From: Parapristionchus giblindavisi
Taxonomy: Eukaryota; Nematoda; Chromadorea; Rhabditida; Diplogasteridae
DNA: 64,000 nt
Direction of reading: 5' to 3'
Assembly (NCBI GenBank): GCA_943737045.1
Contig: CALSFV010000013.1
Span: 782,501-846,500 of the forward strand
A program made the translations under genes and the position numbers. The notes under the pieces are model-generated. The model was not told where the DNA came from. It did not search any database and worked only from the letters and a program-made list of their open reading frames with translations. Position 1 is the first letter of the stretch, and every line of letters starts with the position of its first letter. Below, in pieces: positions 11,101 through 23,100 of the stretch.

Positions 11101-14100
11101 TTTCAAAGTAAAAATATCGTTTTTGCAATGCATAGAAAAAACAGCAAAAATATCATTGAGGAATTGAACCACCAAAAGTAGGAGTGAGCGCAAGCGCTCC
11201 AGACCACCACACCACTCGGCCAGTTGTCTCCCTGAACACACTTCCGAGAGTCTATTCCGCTGTCAAGAACGAAGGGGTGAGAGGCAAATCTAGTGCTTTT
11301 TTCAGAAGCCTAAAAAGGGGCTTAAAACGCGAATGTGCTACTGTTGACCTAACTTTTTGGGATCCTTGTCCCATGAAGATTTACATCAAGGTATCAAAAC
11401 AAGAGAATTTTGTGGTAAGGTTAAATAGTTCCCTTGTTAGCTTCTAGATGTGCTAACAACCCGTTCTAAGTGCTGAGATGATGCTAGTGGCGAGTGATGT
11501 TTATCCCCGAAATATGGTAGTCATATCTCGTCATTTGCCCTCAGGGCATAAAATAATTTTTTGTTGGGATGACCGATTTTGAGACACTACCGTTCAGAGG
11601 GCAGGTCTTCTAAAATTATGGTTCCTGCGCAAGCAGCTTTGCAATGTATCATATATTTATTTACCTTAATTTGGTTTAGTTCCGATTCCTTTCAGACCCG
11701 CAGCAAACGTTATGCTGAGGTCTACTCGGTAGTAGCGTGTAAAGAGCAAAATACAAAGATCAAATTAAATTGGTTCACTGATGCGTAGTGATGATGCTAT
11801 CGAAATACACTTTTTTTGAAAATTTACATTTCTTTAGTGAAAGATCCTGTTCTTCTGAAACATTGTGAGAGTGGAGACCCCCACTAGGGCTGCACAGTCA
11901 CACAATCCGGAATTGTATATAAGACCATTTTAAGGCACTTGATAAAAAAATTAAGCTAAAAATGACGATTTTTAAGCGAAAATAACGAATTTTGTGAATC
12001 AATCCACCCTATTTCGAGAATTGACCCACTATATAGAAATAAAGGGTACCGAAAACGTATGGTATGTATTCACTCTTTATGTCTTACTGTAGCTTCGATT
12101 ACGGTAATTTTTGGTATTGTAGATCTTAAGAACGTCATTTTTGGGTTACTGTAAGCAGAACAAAGCGAGCATGAACTCGTTTATTCAAATCACGATCAAT
12201 ATTTGGGTAGATCAAATCGATATTTATGGCTTATTGTGATCGTGACGATGTCATTCATGGGTTGATCTCTGTACTGCTCTCGGCTAGACCTGCAGATAGC
12301 GAGGTTTAGGCACACTATTTTATCGAATACTTAAGAAAAAAGAGAAACCCAATAAATTTTCCCTTTCATTAAATTAATAGTAAAATAGATGTACAAGAAA
12401 AAGTATATGTACATGCACTTTAAATGTAGATTTTAAAATAAATAAGTTAGCTGCCTTATGTGCCTTATGATGTTTCGTGTCAGCTATTTTTTTTTCATAG
12501 ATAAGAGCGCGTGGCCTTTAACTAGCCCCAACTAGAAAGAAACTAACTTGCTAGCAAGCCACTTTCAACGGCAACTAGAAAGAAACTAACTTGCTAGCAA
12601 GCCACTTTCAATCGCAACCAGAAAGAAGCTAGCTAACTTGCTAACAAGCCACTTTCAACGGCAACTAGAAAGAAACTAACTTGCTAGCAAGCCACTTTCA
12701 ACGGCAACTAGAAAGAAACTAACTTGCTAGCAAGCCACGTTCAACGGCGACATGGCCGCTCCTTTGCCCTCCTGCTCTTTCTTAGTCTTCGTCTTCTTAT
12801 TATTTTTCGTCTTTTCAGTTCTAACGTCACACTCTACAGCGCCGTGTACAACCTTTGGAGCGACTTCATTATCGGCCCTGAAAACGAAGTACGTTACTTT
12901 GATGTTTGATGTTTGATCTTTGACATTCGATAATTAAACATTGATCTAGATCATCTTTGATTTCTGATCTTTCTCTTTATCGAAGGAAGATGAGAGATCA
13001 GGCGCAGTTACAGAACTAAAAATTGTAACGCTTGAATTTTTTTTTTAAATAAATGAAACAAACGTCGAGAGAGGTCTATCAGAGTCGCCGCTGCGTCTGA
13101 ATATAAAAATATAAATAAAATAACTCAATTAGTATCGCGTTTGATTGGCGTTGTGTCCAAAAAATTGTAGGGAAAGTGTGCGAAAGAGGTTATATTAAAA
13201 TTCAACACCATTTTTCGACCTTAAACTAGGGTTTTTTTTCTCTCCTTATCTGGGTATTCTATAGCTGGCAGTTAACGATATACTGTTTTTCTCACCGAAG
13301 AGAGTTGGATGGTCCGGAATTCGGATCTGAATTCTTATCCCGAGTCGATCCCGTTGAGTTACTGTAATTGCCACAATCTTTGATCTTTGATTTTTGATCT
13401 TTGAACTCACGTCGATCGATCGCTGTCGAGTTCCGAAAAGGATGCTTGGAAGGGCGAGGAATCTTCCATTTTCCTCACTCGCTCCTTCGACTCTTCAGAG
13501 CGCTCCTGAATATGAAGTGGATAAGACGCGGAGCGGACGCGGATAAGACGCGGATCATACCGAGAAGTCGCGGAGCGAAGTGACGTTGCGCTGCTGCAGC
13601 CACACGAATGGATGGGCGTGCCGTTTGTACCTCATGCACGAAAATATCCTACAAAGTGCTTGCGCTTTTCTCGTGTCGCATGGCGCGCTTGGGGTGTGTT
13701 AGCGTATCCAGTGCGCACTTGGGGTGCGCTGACGCATTAATGACTCACGTAGGAATGCCGGACAATAGTGTTACGAGAGTGATACAGAGAATGCGCATGT
13801 AGGTGACGTTGGAGAAGTGCAGAGGAGTCTCTGGGGACGGTGCGATCATACAGATAGGCAGCTGCAAGTTCTCGTCATCAGAAAGATCATGACTAGACAG
13901 CTAGCATGTCCATGTCTCATTAGCACAACAAGCTTACCAGCATTTCATTTAAAAAAAACTTGTAGATTGCTAGCGCGCGTCACTCAGGTTGCATTCCAGC
14001 ATGCTATTAGAAAAGCAAACCAAGCATGCTAGAATGCTAGCCTCACCTTGTATTCGCAAGGTCGAATCTCCATAGACAGTCGCTCAGCATAGTTGTGATC

Positions 14101-17100
14101 GGACAATTCAGCATGCAGATTCGGCTTCTCTATTCGACTCACTGGTAGAAGGCTGGAATGCCAATATGATCTTTGATCTTTGGTCTTTGAAATCCTACCG
14201 TCTCCACTGTCGCGCAAAATAAGCCTGATTCTGTGGTATGCACGACACCGAGCAGGGCGACCACTCTGTCCACATCAACTGAAGTTCAACGAAAATTGGT
14301 TCAATTTCTTGTCTTTCATCTCTATAGCAGAAATTGAAGGCGTACTCTGGTATTTTTTTCCAGGCTGGAACCCGGTATAGCGCCATTTTCCCGGTATCGT
14401 TAGCTGGAACCCGGTAGATTTCCAGCCTGGATCCCGCTAACGCTTTTCCAGCCTGGAACCCGGTAGCCGGAGTGAGAACCGGAAAATATCATTGTGTATT
14501 TTTTAGCAAATATCGAAACTTTTGAAATTCAAAGCGCGATTGAATTTTAATTATAATTAAATTGTTTCACGTCGATGTAAACATCGATGTCAGTTTCTTC
14601 TTTCATAGTTATTTGTATCTTCGTGTCGTCAGTCACTGATAGTGCGTTTAGGCTAGATGGCGTAGGTTGTAGGCTAGTAGTATAGTTTCGTCGTTTCGCA
14701 TTTTGATTTTATGTATCCAGTTAGTTATTTTTAAAAGTTAATAACACGCGCGTGTTTATTGCATTTGAATAATAGTTGTTCTAGGACCACATTATGTCGC
14801 GGTTGCTTTTATTATTCTCGTTCCGTGAATTTATCTTCTTGTTTCACGTATTTTCCTTGGATTTTTTAGCCACTTGTTGCAGAACGAGGACTGGCAGCGA
14901 GGATCAGATAGAATAATTATGAATTATCGGCGACCGAATGCTGAATTTCTGACGATCGATCCGTCGTCGACGTTTATGACAACGACGCCATCGCGTAATT
15001 TCGAGGAATTATCGGAGAATTTTCTGGAGGCGGCCAGTCTTCAACAACAATACATGCTCTATGGAAAATGGGCAATTCTCTGTGAACTCTCCTCAACTCG
15101 CTCTTCTCGCGCCTATGACTATATTTTTCAATGATCAAAGGTTTGTACTAATTCACGCTCGATTTGTATTACATTATGCCTTACGCTTCATTATAGTTAG
15201 GCATGAACATTTAATTAATTGTAGTAAATCGTATCATTATTCTGTATTAGATAGTTTTATCGATACGGCAGTGTTCATTTTTCATATCGCTCGACAGCAA
15301 TTTCTATTTTGACCGACAAGTGATTTACAAACCAATAATTCATTTCAATGTTCCTTTTCAGGAAGAGGAAGGTTCTCCAGTAAATCATCATTTGCCCACG
15401 TCTCAAATACATAATCAACAAGAAATAGTAAGGAATGATGCAACTGCAGAGCAATGTCGAACTGGGCTCTACCATGATCACAACCTTTCTTGGAGATCAG
15501 GTATTCATAGTATCCTACATACACCATATCCTCAGCTTGGTCCTACGCTAAACGTTTTGGTCAGATTCATTGTCAGACATAATAAGGGTGCTTAATTCTG
15601 AAATCGATTCATATGAGTGCCATAGCCTGTTGGAGTCTGGCACAGTCAAAAAATAAAATTTTGTGGATCGGGGTTCTCAAGAATGCTGATGACGATAGAC
15701 ATGTTCATTATGCATCTAGTGCCACCGTTGAAGCCAGTTACTTCAGTAGAATTATTTAGTGTTATTTATATTTAGTACTGGTTTGTACTGTTATTGATTG
15801 ATCAGTAATGAGGGTTATAAGTACGGCTACAGTTATCAATTAATAGTTTAGAATTATCTATTGATAGGATATTTATTTCGAACGTAAACTACTCGATGAA
15901 TCAATTAATCTTTGTTTGTCAAATAATCAATAATCGTGGTTTAGAAGTGGCACAAAGTGTCCACCGCTTGAGAATTTACTGCTGGCCACACCTTTTCCAT
16001 CCCCGGTCGACTTCTTCACATTGCTAAAGAAGGTACGGTTCTCTACCAAGATATTGATGCCGTTTTTGAGCAGAAATCTTAATTATTTCACGATGGAAGG
16101 GGGTATACGATTGCTTCATACTGTATTCTCGTTGTAGGTGTAGGATGGTGAATTAAGCGAAAAAAAATGAACAATTTGATATATAGTACAGATGCAATTT
16201 GCAATTTATCAGGTACGGGAGTGGCGACAACCACTGCGCTTCTCCGGATGTTCAGTCCAGGCGATCATGCATTCGTCAGGTTAGCAACCTGTGATCATTG
16301 TTCCGAGAGATATGATAGCATGCGTACTGTAATATTTGGGGGGAAGGGATGACCCACCGATTTTAATTTCCAGCAACAAAGGTTGGCCACGTATTTTACT
16401 GTAGGTCTGTGTCCTAGTGGGTATTACTGTATGTTTAATCTGCAGTGGAGATTTCTACAGGTCTGAGCTCTAGAGGGATTACTGTAGCTCTAGTGGGGAT
16501 TACGATAGTTCTAAGCTGTAGAGGAGATTTCTGTACGTGTTGCTAGCGACAAGACCCACCCATTTATTCCAACGTCGATGGTTGCCCACGTATGGTTGGA
16601 ATAATTGAGATTACTGTGCATTTCGATCGTAGTAAAGAAAAGCTATACGTTATATTTGAATAGATCTCGGGATACTGTAGGAATGGTTGAGATTACTGTT
16701 GTTTTCGATTGGAACAAAGTAAAAAAGTGAAGGAAAATAAAAAAAAGGACAAAGTTGAATCGTTCTCCGGATACAGTAGGAATCATACGCGGGCGCATTG
16801 TGGTTAGCGTTTCAGCGTATATGTTACTGTAGGTGTGAGCTCTAGTAGGGATTACTGTAGGTCTACATTGTAGGGGGTATTACTGCATTTTTGAGCTTCA
16901 GTGGTAATCATCATTGGTTTGAGCTGTAGTGGGATTACCGTAGGTCTGACAAGGAGTCTCTTATGTCTTAAGTCGGCGAAAAGTGACGATTTATAGCTTA
17001 TTCGAAAGCCCTTTCTCTGTAGAGTAAGAATGTGTGTTTACAAAATCCTGCGGGGCTCTGTGCACGGAGTTAAAAAATTCCAAAGTTTGAGCAATTTTTG

Positions 17101-20100
17101 CCTTGAAATTCTCGTCTAATGGCCGTGAAATCGCCCTGAAATGATGGGGTAGTTCTGCGCTCTAATTCTCCGAGCTAGTGGTGGCGCAGTGGCAAAGATG
17201 TCGCTTACAATTTTTGCGCCGCGGGTTCGATCCCCGCCGAAGCCACTTCTTTTGCACGATTTTTACACTCGACTTTTCATAATTTTTTTGAATTACCTAA
17301 TCTACTTTTTTGAATTACCTAATCTACATCTAATTTGTAACAAAATATGTCAGTGATCATGGCGAACTACAGAGAGAGGGAGTGTAACGACTCCCGACGG
17401 GAGTGTTGTTTGACTTATGGTGTACAACGGAGGATAGCTACCCTTGCCCTTATTTGGTACAATGGTAGTGTAATACAAAGGATTATATTTAAATATATTT
17501 ATTTATAATACAATTGGGGGATCGTACTGGTTGGTGTGGGGTTTAACCACTTGGATTGAGGTGTGGGGTTTAACCACTGATATTGGGGTGTGGGGTTTAA
17601 CCACTTGAGGGATTGAATATGAGATTGACGACTCTCTGGATCGGACCGATAAGGTGAAGTGGTTGATGATGGAATGGTCTTATATACCAGTGAAATGATC
17701 ATATGAATGATCAGTAATTGATTTATATCAATTTGAATATTATTGTTGCCAAGTGAACTAATTATGAATGAAGGTAGCGACAAGTCGCTACACTCCGGGC
17801 GTAGCAAGAGGAATTGGGGACTTAGGGAATCATTGTAGATGTAGATGTAAATGGCGTATCTTCTTATAACGAGGAGATTGGCATCGGATGGATTCTTCAC
17901 CTTTGAAATAGGCTGAAATATAAATAAGAATATGTAGAGAGATTGAGGGAATAGGAGTAGAATTGATGTACAAGTAATCAGGTACAATAGCATGAGATAT
18001 GAGAGTCTTGTAATTGGGGGGAGATTGATATTTGATGGATTTTTCACATTTGTAATTGGTTGGAATATGAACAGGAAGAATTGATCATAATCTGGATGAT
18101 CTATATTGATTGAATAAGTGGGATGTAGATAATTGCTTGACTGATTGATTAAATTGAAGGAAGAATGACTTCCTCCCGCCTCAACGAGAACAGAGAGGGT
18201 ATGTTGATAGAATAATGACATGTCTGTATTTGAAAGTTCATTGAGAACTATAGTTAGATCAGAATGATGATAGAGATGATCATGAGTTTCTAGCTCTAGT
18301 AATCGAGCTAGAGTTTGATCTTTGAACTCACGAGGACATGTAGCCTTATCTGGTTTGACAATAATTGATCTATAGGATTCATTCATCATACCTTTCTGAG
18401 CAAGGATATGATCTGATTGAGTTTCTGAATCCATGACGGGATTTATAGTATGAGATGGATCATTGTAAGAGATGTACTCTTGATGAGTATTTTGAATGGT
18501 GTTCATGAAATGATCCTGTATGATTGCATCTTCTTGTTTAAGAGATTGATTCTCTGTCAGGCAATCAACATTGTCAACTGAATTGAGTGCAATGTGATTG
18601 TCTACCTGTTGATGGGATGAGAGACGATTATCAGGAGTTTGATTATTTGTGATTGTAAGACATTTGGTAGTGTGATCGGTGTTGTTGATCGACAGAGAAC
18701 AACCACCAGTGATGTATCCGGGGTCATATGATTGAAGTTGAAGATCGTTCTGGAGGATTGAATTGACGGAGAGATATTTTGAATCAGTCTCGTCTTCATG
18801 AATCGTACTGGATATACTGTTGAATGATTGATATTGAGATTGATCATTGTCCTCCAATGATTGAATATCAAGTGAAGGAAATAAATATATGTAAGTTTGA
18901 CTGTTGTCATTTGTGTGCGGGGTGGTGTCATCATGGTCAATATTACTATGCGTACTTTTAAGTTGTTTAGAAAGCAATAATGATTTGATACCCATTTCTT
19001 TTATGCTTTTGAATTGACGGATTGATGATTTGATAAGTCTGCTCATGTTCTCTTTCCTTAGTGATTCTTTTGAATTTGAAGGAGACTGTAGATTTCGATA
19101 GTAACAAAGAAAAAAACGAAGCACGAAAAGTTATATTTAAATAGAACTTGGGATACGGTGGGAATTACCGAGGATACTGTAGATATCGACACATCTGTTG
19201 AACGTCATGCTATTTCCAGTGATCAGTCGACCGCCTTAGACTCTTCGCCCTCTCCCAGCAGTCATCTACCGAGGAAACGCGGTATGAGTTCTATTGGGGA
19301 TTACGGTAGTCTGAGCTATAGTGGGATTACTGTAGATATGAGTTATAGTTGATATTACTCTAGGTTTGATTTCTAATAGGATTACTGTAGCTCAAAGATC
19401 TGACTAGTGAGCTCTAGTGGCATTTCTGTTGATATGAGCTGTAGTGGAGATTAATGTAGGTCTAAGCTCTAGTTGGGAATGCTGTAGTTTTCAGCTATAG
19501 TGGTTTTACTGTTGGCATGTGCTCTAGTAGGGATTACTGTAACTATGGGCTGCAGTGGAGATTACTGTAGATCTAAGATCTTGTCGGCATTACTGTAGAC
19601 CAGAGCTGTAATGGGAGTACTGTTGGTATAAGCTCCAGTGCGGATTACTGTAGGTTTAAGGCCTAGTGGAGATAATTACATCACAGAGCTCTTGCTACTG
19701 TTGGTACCATAAGTGGGCGGCATTGTCGCTAGCGATAACTCACCCGATTTAGTCAAAATTCACTCAAAAATTCATTCACAAGTGAAATCACCCCCGATTT
19801 TGACGTCAGACCACCCGAATTAAATTTCTAGTGACACTGGTTGCCAACGTGGTTGGTATGAGCTCTAGTGGAGAATACTGTAGCTCTGAGATCTAGGCGG
19901 TATTACTGTAGGTTTTAGCATTAGAGGAGATTACTCAAGGACTACTGTAGATCTCTGAGCTCTAGTAGGAAATTCCTACTAGGAATTTCTGTTGGTCTGA
20001 GCTCTAGAGAAGATGACTGTTTAATTGAGCTCTAGTGATCATTAATATAGGTCTGAGCTCTCCGGTATTTTTCTCCGTGGGGTGCGCCGTGGGCAGCACC

Positions 20101-23100
20101 ATGGTGCGGGACTAGGGCGCACCCCACGGGATTTGGCCTCTTGACGGCGTACCCCACCATACATTGCCATACCCTCGCAGTGCGAACTGAACTTTAATGG
20201 GAGTACTGTAGGTACGAGCTTTAGCAATGACTACTGTAGCTCTGAGCTGTAATGGGAGTACTGTAGGTAGGGGGATATTGCTATAGGACTGAGCTCTAGT
20301 GGGATTACTGTAGCTCTGGGCAATAGTGGGGAATACTGTAGGTCTGAGCTGTAATGGGAATATTGTTGGTATGTGCTCTACTGGAGATTACTGTAGCTCT
20401 CTAGGCTGTTGTGGATATTACTGTAGATCTAAGCTCTAGTCGGTATTACTGTAGGTCTGAGTTCTAGTGGGACTACTGTTACAGTTACAGCTCATTGTCA
20501 GATCTACATTAATCCTCACTAGAGCCCTACTAGGAATAATTAAAATTACTGTGGATTTCGATCGGAACAAAGAAAAAAACGAAGCACGAAAAAGTTATAT
20601 TTAAATAAGGAGGATGCTATTGGTATGAGCTTCAGTGGGAATTACTGTAGGTGTGAGCTGTAATGGGAGTATTGTAGGTCTAAGGTCTAATTTGGTTATT
20701 GTAGCTCTGAGCTGTAGTGGAGATTACTGTAGGTCTAAAGTCTGATTGGATTACGGTAGGTCAGAGCTGTAATGGGAATACCATACGTAGGCAACCTTTG
20801 TCGCTGGAAATTAAAATCGGGTGGGTGGGAAGTAAAAATTTAATGTTTGAGTGAATTTTGGCTTGCAAATCGTTTTCATTTTGGGCGAATTTTGGCTAAA
20901 TCGGGTGGGTCGGGTGCCAAAACCGGGTGGGTTCTTGCCGCTAGCGACAATGCCGCCCACGTATGGGGAATACTGTTGGTATGAGCTCGAGTGGGGATTA
21001 CTGTAGGTGTGAGCTGTAATGGGAGTATTGTATTTCTAAGGTCTAATTTGGTTATTGTAGCTCTGAGCTGTAGTGGAGATTACTGTAGGTCTAAAGTCTG
21101 ATTGGATTACGGTAGGTCAGAGCTGTAATGGGAATACTGTTGGTATGAGCTCGAGTGGGGATTACTGTAGCTCTGAGCTGATGTAGGGGTTACTGTAGTT
21201 ATGAGCTTTAGTAGTAATTACCATAGGTCTGAGCTCTGGTAGTGATTCTCAGCTCTCGTTCATAATACTGTAGGTGGGAGCTCTAATGGGGGAATACTGT
21301 AGGTCTGAGCTGTAATGGGATTACTGTATCTCCGATATGTAGTTTAGATTACTATAGGTCTAACTCTAGGAGGCCTTACAGTAGGTATTTCTGTAGGTTT
21401 TACCAATAGTAGAGGTTACTGTAAGACTGAACTCTAATGGGATTATTGTAGATCTGAATTCTAGTGGGACTACTTTTACAGCTCCTACTAGGAATAATTG
21501 AGATTACTGTAGATTTCGATCGGAACAAAGAAAAACGAAGCGCGAAAAAGTTAAATTTAAATAGATCTCGGGATAATGTAAGAATGACTGCGGATACGGT
21601 AGATCATTTGAACATCATTTTCTTTCCAGTGATCAGTCGACCACCACAGTCTCTTCGCCTATTCCCAGTTGATCTACATACGACCCACTAGTATCATCTT
21701 CTGGAGACTTCGAAGTTATAGTTGAAGATATCATATATGTTTCGTCCACGGGAATGGACCCGAAGTAACCGCTGTCATTGGTCACAATTTTTCCCCCTTC
21801 ATATTGATTTTTCGTTAATCTGTACAATAGCGAATTGTTATTTTTCCATTGTACCTCGTCTTGTACATATTGCTTGTTTTGTTTGTTGTTATCTCATTAC
21901 TCTAACAATAAGAAACAGATAAATCATTGAGAAGTGAATGGTGCGAATTACTACTAGGCTACCAGGAACACGGTAGCATTTCCAGACTGGAACCCGGTAT
22001 CATTTCCAGCCTGGAACCCGTTAACGCTTTTCCAGACTGGAACCCGGTAGCGTTTCCAGCCTGGAACCCGGTAAATTTCCAGACTGGATCCATGCGGTTG
22101 GCCAGGCTGGAAATATACCGGGTTCCAGGCTGGAAAAAAATACCAGAGTACTGGCTCGCTCTGGCTAACGTTCGCTGATATATTCGGTGCAGCCGTAACT
22201 GGTCCTGCTGTTGCGTTGGTCAGCATGACGTCTGTAATACGCGTTACGATAAGCGAAACATATTTGTAATTGCAAAAAAGAGAGTGAACCTCACACTTAA
22301 GACCGCTCACGATTGATCCAAGAGAGAATAATGAATATAGTGCATTGGACTGTTGCATGTCAGTAATCTCATTGTCAGTTCGTTATCATAATGCTCTCTC
22401 GTAGACAAAGATCATTTCTATCACTCACCTGAATCTCTGATGATCACGTAAAGCCACTTCCCTAGCTAATTTATTACTCTCCGAGCTGGCCACACTCTTT
22501 CGCTTTCTTTGTTTACGATAGTATTGACAATGGGGAGAGTAAAATTAGCACAGAATGTAACATTAATTACCAGATTATTTTCAGTTGGTAATAGATTAAT
22601 AATAATTATAATATTATCGATTTTCATCATTTCAGAAACTTTTCAAGCGAGGTGGATATTATTACTATGACTTTGGCAAGGCGCGCATTCTCGTGCTCAA
22701 CACCAATCTCTACTATAAGTGAGTCACTTATGGTCTGTAGTTTGATCTATGACTACTGTAGTTTGGTCTTGACTCTTTGTACTTTGATCGCTGATCTTTG
22801 TAGTTTGATCTCCGATCGTTCCTTACAGTGTCAATGACGCTTATCCTGACTTTGACTCGGCCGAGGACCCCGCAGGACAATTTGCCTATATGGAGGATAC
22901 GCTCGAGCAGGCAAAGAAGTGAGCACATCGATCTTTGTAGTTTGATCTTTGATCCCGAAAGATCGTAGTTTGATCTTTAATCTTATTCCAGATGTGCCGA
23001 CGATAAATGCTTCAATCAAGTACACATCGTTTCGCATATCGCACCTGGAGGTGATCTTTTTTTGCGAAAAAAACAATAATCATGAAAAATAATCGATAAT

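Larger units (their letters stand above)
10155..11913. mobile_element. Composite foldback element flanked by about 150-bp direct repeats
   Basis: Inverted arms at about 10366-10800 and 10985-11445 are near-complementary (GGGAACTATTTAACC... against its complement ending ...GGTTAAATAGTTCCC). A third partial inverted copy lies at about 10836-10920. Direct repeats of about 150 bp, both containing AAACATTGTGAGAGTGGAGA, stand outside at 10155-10305 and 11760-11913. Each arm carries a tRNA-like segment. All of it sits within the 2.8 kb phosphodiesterase intron 10015-12818. Confidence 0.75.
14342..22151. mobile_element. Putative 7.8-kb element with terminal inverted repeats and CTGGAACCCGGTA subterminal repeats
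   Basis: The left end GTACTCTGGTATTTTTTTCC followed by AG is matched exactly by the reverse complement of the right end at 22130-22151. Next comes GCTGGAACCCGGTAT (left) against CCTGGAACCCGGTAT (right), about 37 bp with one mismatch. Both ends continue into irregular tandem copies of CCAGCCTGGAACCCGGTA (14395-14470 and 21960-22110). The interval lies entirely in the phosphodiesterase intron 12889-22635. No target-site duplication was seen. The ends might instead be two separate copies of a small family that happen to flank other repeats. Confidence 0.5.

Noticed and set aside
17176..17250. Functional tRNA gene
   Set aside because: The T-arm is perfect, but the acceptor stem is offset and mismatched and no normal anticodon arm could be drawn. 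Kept only as a tRNA-like repeat.
17340..17500. Solo LTR or 3' end of a retrovirus-like element (TGTAACGACTCCCGACGGGAG...)
   Set aside because: The start has an LTR flavour, but no matching second copy, primer-binding site, integrase or reverse transcriptase was seen nearby.
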